Assembly: GCA_027257055.1 (NCBI GenBank)
Contig: JAPVLO010000039.1
Coordinates: 6,788,501 to 6,852,500, forward strand
Length of the DNA: 64,000 nucleotides
DNA from: Cephalopachus bancanus
Taxonomy: Eukaryota > Chordata > Mammalia > Primates > Tarsiidae
Direction of reading: 5' to 3'
Part shown: piece after piece, positions 22,933 through 34,882 of the stretch
Numbering within the stretch: position 1 is the stretch's first letter
Layout of the letters: each line of letters starts with the position of its first letter
The notes under the pieces: generated by a model
Seen by the model: only the letters and a program-made list of their open reading frames with translations
Database searches by the model: none
Told to the model about the DNA's origin: nothing
Position numbers and translations under genes: made by a program

Positions 22933-23335
22933 TGTAGAAAGCAGAAAATAAAAACCACTGAATGTATATTTTGAAAAAATTCCTTAAAGGGGCTCAACAG
23001 ATTTGAACTAGAAGAAAAAAGAATTATCAAACTTGAAGTTACACAAGCTGAAGAAAAGAGAAGGAATAAAGAAGAACAGAGCCTCAGATAAACGTGTATA
23101 TCAATAAGGACGCCAAATCCAATAATGGGAGAATCAGAAGAAGAGAGAGAAAGAGAAAAAATTGGTGAAATAAGAGCTAAAAATTTCCTAACTTCATGTA
23201 AAAACAATAACCTATACATACAAGAAGCCCAGTAAATTTCAAGTTTGATAAGCATAAAAAAAGCCAAAAACAGATACATCATAGTAAAAATACTAACAGT
23301 CAAAGACAAAAAGAAAATAACCAGTTTAATATATA

Positions 23336-23870
23336 TTTGTCTATTTTTCATTTTCTGCATTTGTTTTTAAAATAAAATTTAAATCACACTTTTAAATAGT
23401 AAATTTTGTTTATATTTTAATTCAGAAACAGCTTGTAGTAAGCATCATTTGCTAGAGAACTTGATGGAGATATATAAAGACAGTTAAATAAAATGGTGGG
23501 GACTATATTGTAATTCGGAAAGACTTTATTATAAAATAAAAATTGAAAAACCAGGATATAAATTACCATCTAAATAAAAATATTTTAGTGCATGAACATA
23601 GATGAAACAGAAGGTGGAAAAAACAGACACAGTTGATTGACATGACTGGACTTTGGGATTGTGGAAGATAGTCTTGTTTACCTTTAACTTATTTATATTT
23701 CTCTTGTGATATGTGATACATAAAGTTAGATAAGGAAATAAATATAATTATCTTAAATGAGTGACAGCGCTTTCTGGAGCTGTAAATAAAGCCTCTCCTT
23801 CCTGCCCCAACAACACTCTGATCTTCCCACTAGATGTGCTCACATCAAGGTGTCTGTTGTGAGAAAAAGT
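23336..23870. other. Intergenic A/T-rich stretch
   Basis: A/T-rich, L1-like in places, with no open frame and no named element. Confidence 0.4.
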
Positions 23871-23879
23871 AAACATCAC

Positions 23880-24390
23880 TGATGTTTAGGAGTTGGCTTG
23901 GCACTCACAGGTCACAGTGCTCTCCTGATGAATACAGAGAACTTCATAGAACATCAGTATCAGATAAGGTCAATATGTGACTGTGATGGAGCATGATAAA
24001 ACAAGACAATTCTATAATTATGTCTGAACACAAAAGCATCAATATTGTTGTAGTCACAAAAATGACCAAACATCCCCTATGTTGACTGAAGAGTGACTGC
24101 TGCTTCTTTGCCAGTGAGAGCTTTGGCCTGAATCTTCCTTCCTTCTAGATAAAATATATTAAAATACCCAGTGAGAGTTATCCATACTCTGTAATAGCAT
24201 CTAATCCAGAGCAAAGACCCATTTAGAATTCCTCACCAACACCACACAAACCCAGGTCCTTTTTAGTACCCTCCCACTGAGACACCTCACTATTCCTCGA
24301 TGGTGTGTGCTCTCCCTTATTATGAGTAATAAACCCAACTGATTCAACTACAGGTGTGTTCCCGGTGGTTTAGGTTGGACGGCATTGACA
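23880..24390 (+). repeat. Candidate LTR remnant (ERV1-like)
   Basis: The 3' part carries an AATAAA (GAGTAATAAACCC, near 24327) followed by ACAGGTGTGTTCCCGGTGGT, a form common in gammaretroviral-type LTR R/U5 regions. The 5' border is uncertain and the family is unnamed. Confidence 0.4.
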
Positions 24391-24465
24391 ATTGGAACCA
24401 TCAAGTCATTTAATTAAAGAGTCTTTTTTCCACCTTTTACTTGAAAAGTCTATATCAAGAGTTTT

Positions 24466-24766
24466 GGGCTGGGGGCAGTGGCTCACCCCTGTAATCCCAG
24501 CACTTTGGGAGGCAGAGGCAAGAGGATTGCCTGACCTAGGGGTTCGAGAGCAGCCTGGGCAACATGGCAAGACCTCTTCTCTACAATAAGTTAAAATATT
24601 AGCCAGGCAGGCATGGTGGTATGCGCCTCTGGTTCCAGCTACTTGGAAGGCTGAGGTGGAAAGATCGCCTCAGCCCAGCAGGTCAAGGCTGCAGCAGCTG
24701 TGAGTGTGCTACTGCATTCCGGCCTGGGCAACAGAGTGAGACTTTGACTAAAAAAAAAAAAAAAAA
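24466..24766 (+). repeat. Alu SINE
   Basis: Full-length sense Alu from GGGCTGGGGGCAGTGGCTCA to an A tail of 16. Confidence 0.94.
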
Positions 24767-24889
24767 GGAGTTTTGTTCACCCAAAATAGATAGCAGATAT
24801 TTATCTTGCAAAACACAATGCTAAGTTGCACACAGTAGGAAAAACAACAAGATTTTTTTTTAGAAATTCTTCCATGATTTTCTTAGCCC

Positions 24890-27800
24890 ATATTATTATT
24901 GAATAGAAAAAAATTTCATAGCAAGCAACCATGTTTCCAAAAGTCCCTTTTATGTCCTTGTTCCTCAAGCTGTAGATGAAAGGGTTCAGCTTGGGGTGAC
25001 CACTGTATACATCACAGCAGCTGCTGTATCTTTGTCAGCTGAGTAGGAGAATGAGGGGTTGAAATACACAGATATCATGGTGCCATAGAAGAAGGAAACC
25101 ATGGCCAGGTGGGAGCCATAGGTAGAGAAGGTTCTCCACCTTCCCCTTGGAGGTGGCACCCCCAGGACAGCAGATGCAATAAGGATATATAATACCAGGA
25201 TGCAAATAAAAGGGGTGATCATTATGAGTCCTGCTTCAGTAAGAATCATCATCTCACTGAGGTGCATGTCCGAGAAGGAGAGCTTCAGGAGGGGGGTCAC
25301 ATCACAGAAGAAGTGGGGGATGGTACTGTCTGCGCAGAATGAGAGTCGAGCCATCAGCAGGGTATGCAGCAGAGCATTCAGGTCAGCAACTAGCCATGAT
25401 CTAGCCACCAGCAGGACACAGAGCTGATGAGTCATCTTTGCTGTGTAGTGTAAGGGGTGGCACACGGCAACAAAGTGGTCATATGCCATCACAGCCAGGA
25501 GGAAATTGTCCATGTTGGCAAGCACACAGAGAAAATATATTTGTGTGAGACACCCAGGGAAGGAGATGGTGTGACTCCCGAGTATGTGATTGGCCAGCAT
25601 CTTGGTGGAGGAGAAGCAGACATCCACAAAAGACAGGTTGCTGAGGAAGAAGTACATGGGAGTGTGCAGACAGGCATCTGTGCTAATTGCCAGGACAATG
25701 AGCAAGTTTCCCAGGATGGTGGTCAGGTACATGCTCAGGAAGAGCACGAAGAGGAGTCACTGCTGCTGGGGTTGCCTGGAGAGTCCCAGGAGGAGGAACT
25801 CGGAGACTCCTGACTGGTTTGTCCCTCTCATGCATCTGATCCCAGATGCAGAGAAGAGAGACAGGTGAGAAATGTCAAAGCTGAGGGTCTGGATGCAACA
25901 AGACAAGCACCAGCCATGACCATGTTAACCTGCATTCAAGTTGCTCAGTCAGGATCCACCCCTAGTCTCTATACCCCCAAATCCAACTCCCAGTCCTACA
26001 TGGCACAGGTACCATTATACTCATTCTTTTAATTTTATCAAATATAAAACCAACATGCAGGCACATACACAGCCCTTCTCTGCTACCATGCAGGTATCTT
26101 CTATCATTCCTAGGCATTCTTTCACTCCTATGAAGTTCATCTATCTCAGGCTCCAGCTCTTACTATTACTCTCTGGCTGTGGAAGGCTTAGCAAAGGGGA
26201 TTTTTAAAATAACATATCTGGCTTGTAATGAAATATTGACATCTTCACTGTTATAATATTGCCCAAAAGAAGTTGGCACTGTCGCTGCCAAGTGTTCTTC
26301 ACCTCAGCGAAAATGGTTACTGCTCCTCTTTATTATAAGGATTGGAAAGCCTTGGAAATGCAGGCAAGTCCCGAGCAGGTGAAGAGCAGATGTTCAAGAT
26401 CTTGGCCCACAGGATGTCTGGAGGAATCACAGACAGGTATTTAAGGAGCCTCCATTTCCACTGAGACTAGACTCCCTGAGTCTCATTAGAGAGAAGCAAA
26501 AAGTAATTAATTGTCCTATTTCCTGGTCCCCACAGACCCAACAATGACAACAAGGTATATTCTCCAACTGCTGGGTCAGAACGTGGAGGAAGAGGAATAT
26601 GAGTGGAGACAAGATCCAGAGAAAATTCCCTGAGACTTCAAATTTCATCACCTTGCAAGCCAATGTTTATGCTTATAGGCTTGAAAAGTCAATTATCAAT
26701 AGATTTTCCTTAATAATTTCTTGGCTCAGAAACTGGGGTGAGTGCAGAGTTGTCTGAGTGAACCCCTCATTTCCCCTTCACATTTGTCATTTACTGCATA
26801 GAGTTAGTGATACAACTGCAGACAGAAGTGGGGCAGAGTGACATTACAGAGTTGTGCTAAATTCTTTAAAGCATTTTATGTAAAGGATAACCTTATTGTA
26901 ACTGTGGGTAGAGATATATCAGCATGCACAGCATGCTGTGACTGAGGAACTCCATGTTTAACTCTTTTCTGGGAATAGCCTCCTAATCCACAGACACTCG
27001 GGGGCATTGGTTCCATCAGCCTGATTTGTACTCCATCATTTGTACTTCCCTCCCCAGTGAAGATTCATAATTGGACTAGAGACGCTGGAAATGGGGCTGA
27101 GAACCTGCACGTCATTCTCAGTAGGATTTGGCATACAACATGTAAATCCAGAAGCTTGCAGTACTCTCCTGGTTGACTTGTAGATAAAAATCAAAAGTCT
27201 ATAGATAAGAGCAAAAATGCAAACATAGACAGAGAAGTAGAGAAGAGATAGAGAAAGCATCTGATGGCTGTGATGACTGTCCAGTTCAGGGGCCCAAGTT
27301 ATCTTCCGATGACTGACTATATTCTTGTCTCACTCACAGTTCTTAGTTGCAAATAACAAAAACCAAGTCTTGCTGAGTTTAGAAGAACAGGATTTCATGA
27401 AATGATAATGAACACTTTTCAAAAACACTGGGAAGCTGGAGAACTAAGCTCAGAAGCAGCTACAGTGGTCCAAATCATGACACGGAACTAGTATGGTTAG
27501 CACACCAATGTTGCTGCTCCCTCCAAGCATAAATGTCACCATTCACAGCTTTGACACAACTGTCACTAGACATGGGTGACACCAGTAGCACTGCTGCCAC
27601 TGCTGCCTCAGGAATCCATCTTACAGCAATACCTCAGTTCCTCTTGGTGTCCTCTTCCTTGTGTTAAAGGCTGAATGAGGGGTATCAAGTGGGCAGTCAC
27701 AAGAGAGGCTGGGAAATCAGTTATTCAGAGTTTTCTCTTTTGTTGGGAGAAGTAGGTCCTTTCCCCAAGAATTATGAGATAGGGGATTACCTAAGCCTTA

Positions 27801-28100
27801 GAAGAGTTTGCAGAAATTGGGAAGCCAAAAACACGATGAGTGTTCACTAGAATCCATCCCTCCAGTTGCAGAATATTAACACATAGCTCTTCTTACCAAT
27901 TTATACTTCAGTAGAAATGATCTGGCCTCACATAATACAATTATCCTTCACACAATAGGGGAACAACTCAATATCCCAACCATTACTGCATCCAGGTCCA
28001 CAACCAGGATCTCCTCTACTCCAATCATGACCTTATCATGACATTCTGGAACTTCCGAATCAAACACAAAAGCTAACCAATAACTACAACTACACATCCT
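24890..28100 (-). repeat. Tandem segmental-duplication unit 1 (OR1F copy 1 and upstream flank)
   Basis: Besides the receptor, the right-hand flank resembles units 2-4: the GTTGGCACTGTC block near 26270, GAGTCTCATTAGAGAGAAGC near 26480 and CTGCTGCCACTGCTGCCTCA near 27590 have counterparts at the same relative place in units 2 and 3. It is the most diverged unit along with unit 4. Unit borders are approximate. Confidence 0.6.
24900..25831 (-). pseudogene. OR1F1-like olfactory receptor pseudogene, copy 1
   Basis: On the - strand, ATG at 25831 starts MRGTNQSGVSEFLLLGLSRQ. Codon 25 is TGA (25757-25759), where the other copies have Trp or another sense codon. The frame then stays open through GN motif in TM1 (LGNLLIV), MAYDHFVAVCHPLHYTAKMT (the OR1F form of the DRY region), [20 protein letters not shown] and FSTYGSHLAMV. 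A one-base deletion in the codons for TPMLN (about 24990) puts a stop in TM7 and loses the NPFIY motif. Three codons are missing at SSTKML compared with the other copies. As a receptor it would be a GPCR of olfactory neurons; here it is dead. Confidence 0.92.
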
Positions 28101-28130
28101 ATGTATATGAAGAAAGGAAGAGAAGAGATC
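25832..28130. other. Flank between OR1F copy 1 and the Alu pair
   Basis: No gene. It holds the duplicated upstream block of unit 1 and, near 27330-28100, an old interspersed repeat also present in units 2 and 3. The short open frames have no protein features. Confidence 0.45.
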
Positions 28131-28140
28131 TGGTTTTAAA

Positions 28141-28180
28141 ATTATATATATATATAATTTATTATATATATAATAAAGGA
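28141..28180. repeat. (TA)n-rich simple repeat
   Basis: Alternating ATATAT with a self-complementary core. Confidence 0.9.
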
Positions 28181-28431
28181 GGAAAATATGAGAGGATGCT
28201 ATGATCTTAATTTCTGCAGGTAGCCACAAGCTCTTAGGTGATATTGATGATTTTCCTTATCTACAATCTAATTCTTGCCCCCTTTGTCTTCATCCAGTAT
28301 CTCAGCTGGTCAAGGTTGTTTTCTGTTGTGGTGTAGAAGAGGAGGTTTTTTGCTTTTGTTTTCCTCCAACTATGTTGTCTGCAAGATCAAGGGGGGTTTT
28401 TTGTTTGTTGGTCTGGTTTGTTTTTCTTTAG

Positions 28432-28727
<296 letters not shown>

Positions 28728-28731
28728 ACAA

Positions 28732-29026
28732 GATTTTTTTTTTTCTTTTGAGTTGGAGTCTTACTCCATCGCCCAGATTGGAATGCAGTGGCATGCTCAC
28801 GGTCACCCCAGCATCAACCTGCTGGGCTCTGGCTATCCTTCTGCCTAGGCTTTCCAAGTAGCCAGAACTACAGGTGCATGCCACCACGCCCAGGTAATTT
28901 TTTGATTTATTGTAGAGATGAGGTCTCGCAAAGTTGCCTAGGCTGTGAACCTGTGGGCTCAGGCAACCCCCTTACCTCAGTCTCCCAAAGTGCTGGGATT
29001 ACAGGTTTGAGCCATTGTGCCTGGCC
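28732..29026 (-). repeat. Alu SINE
   Basis: A second antisense Alu immediately behind the first, with an oligo-T start and the complement of the lineage-type 3' end (GAGTTGGAGTCTTACTCC). Confidence 0.92.
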
Positions 29027-29619
29027 TCAAGATTGTTTTTTAACCTGATGCGGTAGCCCAAAATTTTCATGTCTGAGAGATGTGACTTCCTTATAGTCCT
29101 GCCTATAATGTATAAGATTATTCTAGTTTTCATTAATTGCCATCACAGTACATGTCAACTCCAGAATCCTCTCAACTTTCTATCCATAATCCTTTCTTTC
29201 ACCATTGTGCAACAGCAAAACTATTTTCTATCAATCACCAAAGTCATAACAATGTCAGGATCCCCCTTCTGGTCAGTTTATCAAGTAACAAATGTAGCTC
29301 AAATTGGCTAGCAAGACATCTCTGCAGAGCCCAGTGTTGCTGGAGTAACAAAATTTTGCAGGCAGATTATTAGGTATTACAAAAAGTTATATCCCACTTG
29401 TATCCCTTCTATCCTTGCCCTATAAATTCCTGGTTGAAAGAAAGTTCTGTGTATATTGTCCACTGATATTAAATCTTATAGTGTATCATGTAAAATAGCA
29501 CCAAAAACTTACAGGGTAGCTTCAAATGGTGCCAAAACAGAGTTTTTAAAAGACCATTTCTCTATTCCATAAGGTCAGCTGCTTCTGATGATAGTGCAAA
29601 TACCAATGTTATTAGCCTG

Positions 29620-30130
29620 ACTCCTTGTATTACCTACTTGTGAGCAACAAATTATTTCAAAATGTAGCAACATAAAACAGTAAACATTTCTGTCATACAG
29701 ATCATAAAGCCAGGAATGTGATAGTGGTTTAGCTGAATGGCTCTGCATTAGGGTTTCTCATGAGATTGCAGTTAAGTTTTCAGCAGAGGCTTAATCATCT
29801 GAATGCTTGACTGAGGTTGGAGGACTGGCTTCTGAGATAGCTTCTTCACATTGCTACTGGCAGGATGCCTCGGACCCCCACATGGACCTCTCCACAGAGC
29901 TAATCTGACATATGCTCAGATAGGTCAACTGGTTTCCTCCACAGCACGTGGTTCAAGAGAGCAAGATTGAAGCCACAATAACTTTTGCGACTTAGCTCCA
30001 GAAGTAACACTCCATAGTTCCTTACACACATTCCTTACACAGACCGATTCAATGTGGGAAGGAATTATACAAGGCTAGGATCACTGGAAGTCATTTTAGC
30101 AACAGACTACCATGTCCTTTTTACTGTAGA
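29620..30130. repeat. Old interspersed repeat, family not named
   Basis: The stretch (GTAGCAACATAAAACAGTAA, ... GGAGGACTGGCTTCTGAGAT, ... AAGAGAGCAAGATTGAAGCC) has the feel of a widespread mammalian repeat. I cannot assign a family. No gene is seen. Confidence 0.35.
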
Positions 30131-30514
30131 GTCCCTTGGTTAGAGAAAATATCTGTGGGATACCAAGTTGGTGAATAAATCCATCCCTAATACACATTCC
30201 ATCAGTCTTTCAAGCTCAGGCTGATTGAGCACCTCTTTGTATACAATGGTTTCCCTTCCTGAATGCTTCTACACATTCCCAGGTATCCACGTTCACTATA
30301 GGTGTTCTACGTATATCATCCCACATATCACTTTCATTATATCATCCTGATGCAGTGAAAAGTGATGCCTGGGAAGCTATAAAGATTCGGAGTCTGACTC
30401 ACAAGGCTCAGACCTTAGTATCTCCATGAGGTTTGCAGTATAGGGCACTGTCTGCAGAGCCAAATGCAGGGTCAACGTTGTCTTCTGGACTGGAAATCTT
30501 GGGAAGTATAAAGC

Positions 30515-30645
30515 AGCTATTCTGAAACATTAATGTAAACAGAAACCACCTGGGAGTGTTGTTAAAATGAAGGTTCTGATTCAGGAGGCCTGAGATCATG
30601 CATTTTTATTAATCACCCAGGCCATGCCTGTTCTCAGACCTTATT
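30515..30645 (+). repeat. MER5A (hAT-Charlie) fragment
   Basis: ACAGAAACCACCTGGGAGTG, TTCTGATTCAGGAGGCC and CCTGTTCTCAGACC follow the MER5A order. Confidence 0.65.
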
Positions 30646-30889
30646 TTCAGCAGAAAGGGGCTTCAGTTCAGAGTTAGAAGAGCCCTCACTCAGAAAGGTC
30701 CGAGTCACCTACATCGTTTATGCACTGCCGGCTCCCCAGCCAACCTAGCCTTTTTAAAGGATACCTGTATCCAGAGTGGAAGTTAGATCTTGGCCTCCTA
30801 GAGTCCCCAAAGTACGAAAAAGGATTCCTGATCAACCTAACTCTCGTGACCCACCCTAACAAAAAGGGTAAAGACCTAAAGGACCCGGA

Positions 30890-31580
30890 GCAGGTAGCGT
30901 GGGGAGGACTGGTGAGATCCGCCAGTTGCTCAGGTTTGGTGGGCACCGACACTAACGTGCCTCTTCGTGCCTCTCAGGGGAGGAACGACAAGGATTACCG
31001 CTGCAACGCAGTACCCCAGCTCCACTGCTTTCGGTGAAAGGTGGCGCCACACTTCCTCACGGAGACCACGCCGAACTGAGGCCCACTCCCTCCTAGATAA
31101 TTGGACACGAGAGCGCCAGCGGGGAAAAGACTTATTTATTTGATGGCATTTCTGAAGGGGGCGGGACAAAAAGAGCTGGGCGTCGCGGTCTCTGATTGGT
31201 CCCATTAAAGTGAGTATGTGGCGCTTTCCGGAAGAGGAACTGCGGGGTCTCACTGCGCCTGCGCCTACCCCTGCGCCTGCGCCTGCGCCTGGCCCTGCGC
31301 CTGCGCCTGCGCCTGCGCCTGCCCCTGAGCCTGTGCCTGCCCCTGAGCCTGCGCTTGCCCCTGCGCCTGAGCCTGCGCTTGCCCCTGCGCCTGCGCCTGC
31401 CCCTGCCCCGCCCCTCCCCCTGCGCCTGCGCCTGCGCCTGCGCCTGCGCCTGCCCCTGCGCCTGCGCCTGCGCGTGCCCCTGCCCCTGCTCCTGCCCCTC
31501 CGCGAAGTCGGGCCAGGGCTGGTTCCTCTGCTGGAAGAAATCTTTCCGGGCAGGGAAACCCCGGACCCTGCGAAGGTAAA
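30890..31580 (+). promoter_or_regulatory. CpG island with candidate promoter elements
   Basis: A sudden rise in CpG density against an A/T-rich background. Within it lie a GC box GGGGCGGGA (31157-31165), an inverted CCAAT box ATTGG (31195-31199) and an ETS site CCGGAAG (31228-31234), in the spacing of housekeeping promoters. The hexamer array that follows contains many GCGCCTGCGC words, close to the NRF-1 palindrome. There is no TATA box. A possible donor AAG|GTAAAA lies at about 31575. It could drive a transcript rightwards, or in both directions, or be an orphan island. No known gene was recognised. Confidence 0.55.
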
Positions 31581-31614
31581 ACTTAAAGAACTTAAGGGGG
31601 CGCCCAAAGTTTAG
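31210..31614 (+). CDS. Open frame in the CpG island, Pro/Ala-rich (doubtful)
   Basis: 134 codons from ATG 31210 (MSMWRFPEEELRG, then a Pro-Ala run of about 50 residues, then a Leu-Arg run, ending LLEEIFPGRETPDPAKVKLK). The hexamer array has no stop in any frame, so openness is weak evidence. The non-repeat ends (WRFPEEELRG; EVGPGLVPLLEEIFPG) and the possible splice donor near 31575 are the only reasons to list it. It may simply be a first non-coding exon. Confidence 0.15.
   Translation: MSMWRFPEEELRGLTAPAPTPAPAPAPGPAPAPAPAPAPEPVPAPEPALAPAPEPALAPAPAPAPAPPLPLRLRLRLRLRLPLRLRLRVPLPLLLPLREVGPGLVPLLEEIFPGRETPDPAKVKLKELKGAPKV
31254..31500. repeat. (GCGCCT)n-type hexamer minisatellite
   Basis: About 40 hexamers of GCGCCT/GCCCCT/GAGCCT form. 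Pure runs at both ends surround a variant-rich middle. One strand is C-rich and the other G-rich; GGCGCA-type blocks could form G-quadruplexes. Confidence 0.95.
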
Positions 31615-32072
31615 AAACAATGATAAATAATATTTTGATGTAATTTTAAAAAAGCAAAATTAGTACAAAGACAAAAGCAACAAGATGGAAGTTAACTTAA
31701 TGTCATTTTAGCTGTTCATTTGATCAAGAGAAATTTTCAAATACTGTTGCAATTGAGATAGGCAAAGTAGATTGTGAAGATATTGATGTTTGTTGCCACG
31801 AAAGCTAGGAAAGTAATATAGTCATGCGTCAAATAGGGATGTTTCGGTCAACCACGAACCACATATACACGGTAGTCCCATATTTTTGCTGTACCCTTGC
31901 TGTACCCTTTCTGCGATTTACAAATGCTTATCACTGTGTCGCAGAGTTACCTACTGTGTCCAAAACAGTAACATGCAAGAGCTATACATTTCTCAGAACA
32001 TATCCCTATTGTGAAGCAATGCATGACTGTATGTTAAAATATTCCGGTTTTGGCATTTTAAAAAAGCATTGA
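31615..32072. other. Stretch downstream of the CpG island
   Basis: A/T-rich sequence with no named repeat and no coding signal. Confidence 0.45.
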
Positions 32073-32346
32073 GGCCGGGCTTAGCGCTTTGGGAGGCAGA
32101 GGTGAGTGGATTGCCTGAGCCCGCGGGTTCGAGACCCGCATGGGCAAGTTGGCGAGACCTCATCTCTACAATAAATCAAAAAAGTAGCCGGGCGTGGGAG
32201 CGTGCACCTGTAGTTCCAGCTACTTGGAAGGCTGAGGCAGAAGGATCGCCAGAGCCCAGCAGGTCGAGGCTGCGGTGGCCGGGAGCGGCCACTGCACTCC
32301 AGTCTGGGCGACAGAGTGAGACTCACCCCCAACTCAAAAAAAAAAA
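32073..32346 (+). repeat. Alu SINE, young type, head deletion
   Basis: Sense lineage-type Alu (GCGGGTTCGAGACCCGC present) lacking about 25 bases after GGCCGGGC. Confidence 0.93.
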
Positions 32347-32351
32347 TTGAA

Positions 32352-32635
32352 ACCGGGCTTGGTGGCTCAGTCTGTAATCCCGTGCCTTTGGGAGGCTGAG
32401 GTGAGTGGATTGCCTGAAACCGCGGGTTCGAGACCCGCCCGGGCAGCGAGACCTCATCTCTACAATACATCAAAAAATCAGCCGGGCGTGGTAGCGCATG
32501 CCTGTAATTCCGGCTACTTGGAAGGCTGAGGCAGAAGGATCGCCAGAGCCCAGCAGGTCGAGGCAGCGGTGGCCGGGAGCGGCCACTGCACTCCAGTTTG
32601 GGCGCAGAGACTTCAACTCAAAAAAAAAAAAAAAA
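32352..32635 (+). repeat. Alu SINE, young type
   Basis: A second lineage-type sense Alu attached to the A tail of the first. ATTGA-like target words lie before, between and after the pair. Confidence 0.94.
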
Positions 32636-33114
32636 ATCATTGAAACTTAATGTGAGTTTTAACATACCTACTTGTTAGTTTTTAAATTTTGTAACTCCTT
32701 TAAACATTCTGAAAAAAATAATCATTCAAAAATACATGCATGGAGGTACATATTTTTCCCTTTTTTTCCTCAGGCCTTGATACAATTTGGCAGTTCTAGT
32801 ACAAGGCAACAGAGTACTGAGTCAAACCCATCAACTCCTTTGGGAAAGTTTTTCATCTTTCTCTCCAGTGACTTTTACATCATATTGGTTCATTCATAAA
32901 AGCATTTATTCAGGTAAACAATAAGTGTTGAGCAATTAATACATCCCAGGTACTGCTGATAAAACTGGGCCCCTGTACTCCTGGATACAGACTGGGTCAG
33001 GGCAGGGAGAAGACAGAGAGAAAACACAAAATAATATCCTCAGAGTACTGATTCCTGCTGTTTATTAATTATTCATGAAGCATTAAACATTTTACACTTT
33101 ACAGGTCTGACACT

Positions 33115-33711
33115 TCTTTTTTTAAGTTGGGGTCTCACTGTGTTGACCAGGCTGGAGTGCAATGGTGCAATCACAACTCCCTGCAGCCTCGACATCTTAG
33201 GCTCAGGCCTAATTCCACTTCAGCCTCTGGAGTAGTTGGGAAAACAGGCACATGCCACCACACCCAGTTAATTTTTAAAACTCTTTTTCGTGTTTTTTTG
33301 TTTTTTGTTTTTGAGTTGGAGTCTCACTCTGTCACCCAGACTGGAGGGCAGTGGCACACTCCCGGCCACTGCAGCCTCGAACTGCTGGGCTCCGGCAATC
33401 CTTCCGCCTCCGCCTTCCAAGTAGCTGGAACTACAGGCGTGCACTATCACGCCCGGCTAATTTTTTGATTTATTGTAGAGATGAGGTCTCGCCAAGTTGC
33501 CCAGGCAGGTCTCGAACCTGCAGGCTCAGGCAGTTCACTCACCTCAGCCTCCCAAAGCGTGGGATTACAAGCTGAGCCACTGAGCCCAGCAAAACTCTTT
33601 TTCTAAAGATGGGTCATGCTATTTTGCATAGGCTGGTCTCAAACTCCTGGACTCAGTTCATCCTCCAGCCTCAGCCTCCCAAAAGGAGGTTGAACCACCA
33701 TACCCAGCCCC
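33115..33711 (-). repeat. Alu SINE (host of a nested Alu)
   Basis: Antisense Alu in two parts, 33115-33288 and 33603-33711, interrupted by a younger Alu. Confidence 0.85.
33289..33590 (-). repeat. Alu SINE nested in Alu, young type
   Basis: Antisense lineage-type Alu. The target-site duplication AAAACTCTTTTT is exact at 33277-33288 and 33591-33602. Confidence 0.93.
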
Positions 33712-33866
33712 CAGTGTCTAAAACTTAAGTGTACAAATATGAGTAATGACCCATTCCTTCTTTTGAGAGTCTTAAAAACTTAGGTGGAAGACTTAAAAAG
33801 AATGCAAACAACTGAGCAGGATGCTGTATAGGGCATTGAGAAGGATAAGATAAGCAGTTCTGTTAG

Positions 33867-34375
33867 AATGATGTATTCATTTCCTATGACTGCACAAGGA
33901 AGTACCACAAACTAGGTGACTTAAAAACAGTGGAAATGTATTGACTCATTGTTTTGGATAATAGATATCCAAAATCAAGGTGTAAGCAGGGATAATTCCT
34001 TCTGAAGGCTCTGAAGGAGAATCTGAGTGATACTTCTCTTCTAGCTTCTCATGGCAGTCAACAACCCTTAGTGTTCCTTGGCTTGTAGACACATCACTTC
34101 ACTTTCTGTCAGCATCTTCACATGGCATTCTTCCCAAATGTCTTCTGTGTCTCTGTGTCTTTGCATGACTTTCTACTCTCTATGTGTCCAAACTTCCCTG
34201 TTCTTATGTGAACACCACTCATTGGAGTAGAGCCCACCATATCCTGTATGACCTCATCTTGATCACATCTGCATAGATCATATTCCAAATAAGGTAACAT
34301 TCATGGGTACCAGAAGTTAGAACTTGAACTTATATCTTGGGAGGATACAATTCTACCCACAACAGTAGAGAATAA
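33867..34375 (-). repeat. MLT1-type MaLR LTR
   Basis: The complement of an MLT1 LTR: the + strand reads TTCCTATGACTGCACAAGGA on the left and CCTTATTTGGAATATGATC in complement near 34275 on the right. It lies inside the antisense L2. Confidence 0.7.
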
Positions 34376-34882
34376 TTTTGAGGGATGAAAAGGAGGTACA
34401 ATGCAGAGCACTTAGTGACTAATTGGATACGTGGGATGAGAGAGAGGTTAGGGAGATTTGCCACATGATAGTACCATTAATTGAGATAGGTAATGCAGAC
34501 AGGAGAGGTGTATAAGTTGTGCTTGTGTGTGTTTGGGGTGGGTCATCGTGCTGATGATGGTAACGGGGAGACGATGGGTTCTGTTTAGGAAATGTTGAGT
34601 GTGAAGCCATGTAAGACATCCAGGTAGAGGGTCCAGGAGCTGGACATTATGGGTCTACAAGTTAAAGGGAGGTCTGGCAGATACAGATTAAGAAGTCACC
34701 AGTGTACAGATTTAGTTAAAGACACAAAAATGGATATAATTGGCCAGGGGAGAGTATAAAGTAAGTCCAAGGATAAAACCCAGGAGAAAGATTTGAGAGG
34801 ATAGAAGGGGAGGAGGTGACAAAACAAATGGATGAGGAAACAGGAGACAAGTAGCCTATGGGGTGTGTAAGAAACTAACAGA

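Larger units (their letters stand above)
22165..23335 (+). repeat. L1M-type LINE-1, 5' region and ORF1 fragment
   Basis: Sense L1-like words: GAATCCCAGAGGGGGCGGGG-like sequence near 22258, GGAGTTGAAAATTACAATAA, GAGAGAGAAAGAGAAAAAAT and TCATAGTAAAAATACTAACA with CAAAGACAAAAAG. Two Alu monomers interrupt it. All frames are broken. Confidence 0.6.
32900..34862 (-). repeat. LINE-2 (L2), antisense, interrupted
   Basis: The left end is the complement of the L2 3' tail (TCATTCATAAAAGCATTTAT). Further pieces lie at 33712-33866 and 34376-34862 (ACCATTAATTGAGATAGGTA; GAGGGTCCAGGAGCTGGACA; CCAAGGATAAAACCCAGGAG). Nested Alus and an MLT1 LTR interrupt it. Confidence 0.65.

Noticed and set aside
22902..23360. 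Minus-strand 152-codon frame, very hydrophobic (Phe/Leu/Ile)
   Set aside because: It is the complement of A-rich L1 ORF1 sequence; apparent membrane segments are an artefact of poly-A/poly-T composition.
30930..31620. Long open frames on the - strand (225 and 162 codons, Gly-Ala/Arg-rich and Gln-Ala-rich)
   Set aside because: They run through the stop-free hexamer array and the flanks show no protein family; low-complexity openness is expected.
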